This document shows, one piece after another, positions 62,101 through 64,000 of a stretch of DNA of 64,000 bases. The translations under genes and the position numbers were made by a program. The stretch's first letter is position 1; each line of letters starts with the position of its first letter. Below the pieces are notes generated by a model. It was not told the DNA's origin. It saw only the letters and a list, made by a program, of their open reading frames with translations, and made no database searches. This DNA comes from Nymphaea colorata. Lineage: Eukaryota > Streptophyta > Magnoliopsida > Nymphaeales > Nymphaeaceae. The stretch is taken from NCBI RefSeq assembly GCF_008831285.2, contig NC_045140.1:14867796-14931795 (forward strand), given 5' to 3'.

Positions 62101-62272
62101 TTTAAAAAAAAAAAAAGCATTTTGTGTGGACAAATTGTTTGATGAAACGTCGCAGATGCCTTCATTAGAATTGCTTCAATATAATGCATGTACCTTTTTC
62201 ACAAGTGGGTGTCCTGCTAACGAAGTTGCTGATATCAAACATAAAGGACCACCACTTCCTCCATCTGCTATC

Positions 62273-62312
<40 letters not shown>

Positions 62313-64000
62313 CCAGCTTCATGTCTTGAACCTTGAACTCAGAACAAATCTGATTTGTTTTATTACTCTGATTCTAGATTTTGGCTTCAACGGAGAGCAC
62401 AATCAGTTTGCTTAAAATGACAAGAACCTTGCCAACGGATCTTCATTTATTTAAGGAGTTAGGATTGAGCTCTTCAAGTCCAGGAATTTGAAGAGTTGAA
62501 TATTTTGAAGTGTCTTTATTGCAATTTATGTATTTCCAATGACTGAGCCTATGCAATATTTTGGTTATTGTTTTTCAAGTTTTGTATGATATTAAGATAG
62601 ATTTGGCATGCGTGCAGCCCCTTACATCGGGCCTTTTGACAACTCAACTGAGTAAAGCATGGATCTTAAGTGCGGATCTCAGGGTTGTCCAAGGACTTTA
62701 ATTTGATAAAACTTAGATTTTCCTATGGATTGCTTGTGTCCTTAACAAAGCTTAGGCATGTGAAATAAACACATGAGCCAATTTTCAGATATCCCTCTAG
62801 TTCACAGTTGAATCAGTATTCTGATAAGGTTCACTCTATTTGCATTGTTTAGCACGTAGAATGTATGTATTTGTGTCTACACACACACACACATATATAC
62901 ATATAGTTTGGTTGCCAGTACTTCTTAGTATCGTTTTCGATATCCTTTAATTTTGCTGATAAATATGGCTTTGTCATTTAAATATATTGGGTTGTTTAAA
63001 ACTTCAAATGCATCCATCATTGTTACTAGTTGGGGGTATGCAGTCAAATTGATCCATATGAACCACTGCACCTGTTGTCCACTTCTTTGCAAAATTATAA
63101 TTTAGAGTTTGTTTGAATGAAAATTTGTTTGAACCTCTATCTTCATGATGGACAATGGCAACATTGATCTTTAGTGTCACCTAATGCTGCAGTGCATAGC
63201 AGGTGCAAAGCAAACAGTAGAGCATAGTAACAGTAAGCCTTGTCATGGCATTCGTTTTGTTAGAACTACTGGAAAACGATAGGTATTGCAACAGATATCA
63301 TTGATGTAATTGGTATCAATCAAGCAAAAAATAGTGATGATCAAATGAAAAGCAGTGATCTAGTAAAAAATGTTGATAAAACAGGAAATGGGGATGATGC
63401 AGAAGAACATGTTATGGCCTTGACATCTTACTAGCAACAATCATGTTTTGTCATCATGTAATCAAAGAGACAATTATGATTGTAAGGCTTAAAACAGTTT
63501 TGTTTGTTTTGGTCTATAACCGTCCACTTTACCATCCGAAGTGTGAACAAATCCTTTTTCTTATTTGAAAAATAACTAGAAAACAAAAGACACCATTTTT
63601 TTCCCTTGCTAGTATAAAAAGAGACACAAATTGCGTAATGTCAGCCATCTTCTTTGGACAGCAACTTATCAGGCTATATCCAACTTATTAAGCCATACCT
63701 GTACGATGGTCTTGATCTACCATTTGCAGATTCTTTCGCAGAAGATATGAATAGCTGCATAGTAGACGTGTAAAGCACAAGATAGAGCATAGGAAGTTGG
63801 AACTTGGTCAGACCTCATCTACTGCCCTCCTTTATTTTCCAATCTCTTTTTATTTTCAGCTCATGATTAATGAAATCACAGTTTGACAGTGAGACTTTTG
63901 CTAGACATGCTGAACTCATTGAGGCAATCAAGCAAGCAATTGTCCAAGTAACTGAAATGACCATATAGGAAGCAAGTAGGAAGGATAACTAGGCAATTAG
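62101..64000. other. Right end: possible introns and exons of an unidentified (+) gene
   Basis: AT-rich, intron-like. Two short stretches look faintly coding: 63265-63433 (TGNGDDAEEHVMALTSY then a stop) and 63868-63969 (SETFARHAELIEAIKQAIV then a stop). Neither could be joined to the leader at 61978-62100 or assigned to a family. CA and TA repeats lie at 62879-62907. Confidence 0.25.
62282..62311. repeat. (TG)n microsatellite
   Basis: A 30-bp TG run preceded by a short TA run. Confidence 0.95.

Noticed and set aside
1-64000. CRISPR arrays, operons, phage or plasmid features
   Set aside because: All direct repeats seen are plant microsatellites, LTRs or local tandem duplications; there are no regularly spaced repeats with unique spacers and no bacterial gene organisation.

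Overview
The window is nuclear DNA of a flowering plant. It is AT-rich with long intergenic stretches. It has GT-AG introns, many (TA)n and (CT)n microsatellites, a Ty1/copia retrotransposon with the plant initiator-Met-tRNA primer site, and plant gene families (an AP2/ERF factor, a RING-H2 ligase, a plant ADA1-like SAGA subunit). The species cannot be named from the sequence. Nothing prokaryotic, viral or organellar was seen.

Layout. 1-2030: no gene seen. 2030-9460: a decayed LINE (ORF1 with a DUF4283-like region and a broken zinc knuckle, ORF2 with endonuclease remnants) split by a complete 5.1-kb copia element at 3116-8259, which is bounded by the 5-bp target duplication AAAGT. Its gag-pol frame is intact in phase but carries four stop codons, and its two LTRs differ in length because the 3' LTR holds a 92-bp tandem duplication. 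9460-14100: intergenic. 14100-17060: an ADA1-like SAGA subunit gene (+) with one coding exon, a probable 5'-UTR intron and a tandem repeat just 3' of the coding region. 17060-24600: intergenic, with a 433-bp foldback repeat at 21428-21860. 24600-32100: a RING-H2 E3 ligase gene (-) with five coding exons reconstructed here (571 aa) and a probable 4-kb 5'-UTR intron. 32100-46700: long intergenic region with GC-rich islands and TA tracts. 46765-48201: an intronless AP2/ERF group I (DREB A-6) factor (+). 51759-53848: a two-exon gene (-) for an 89-aa basic protein that no single open frame shows. Its upstream region has a perfect inverted pair of CACGTG boxes. 54100-64000: mostly intergenic, with an ABRE-like cluster near 55220 and a TATA box plus CT-rich leader at 61894-62000 that looks like the start of a (+) gene running off the window.

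The genes are independent nuclear loci, not a pathway. Three concern gene regulation: a SAGA coactivator subunit, an AP2/ERF factor and a ubiquitin ligase. I found no evidence for a wholly new biological system. The most useful results are the hidden 89-aa gene with its paired G-boxes, the foldback repeat, and the odd state of the copia element (four stops without a frameshift, asymmetric LTRs).
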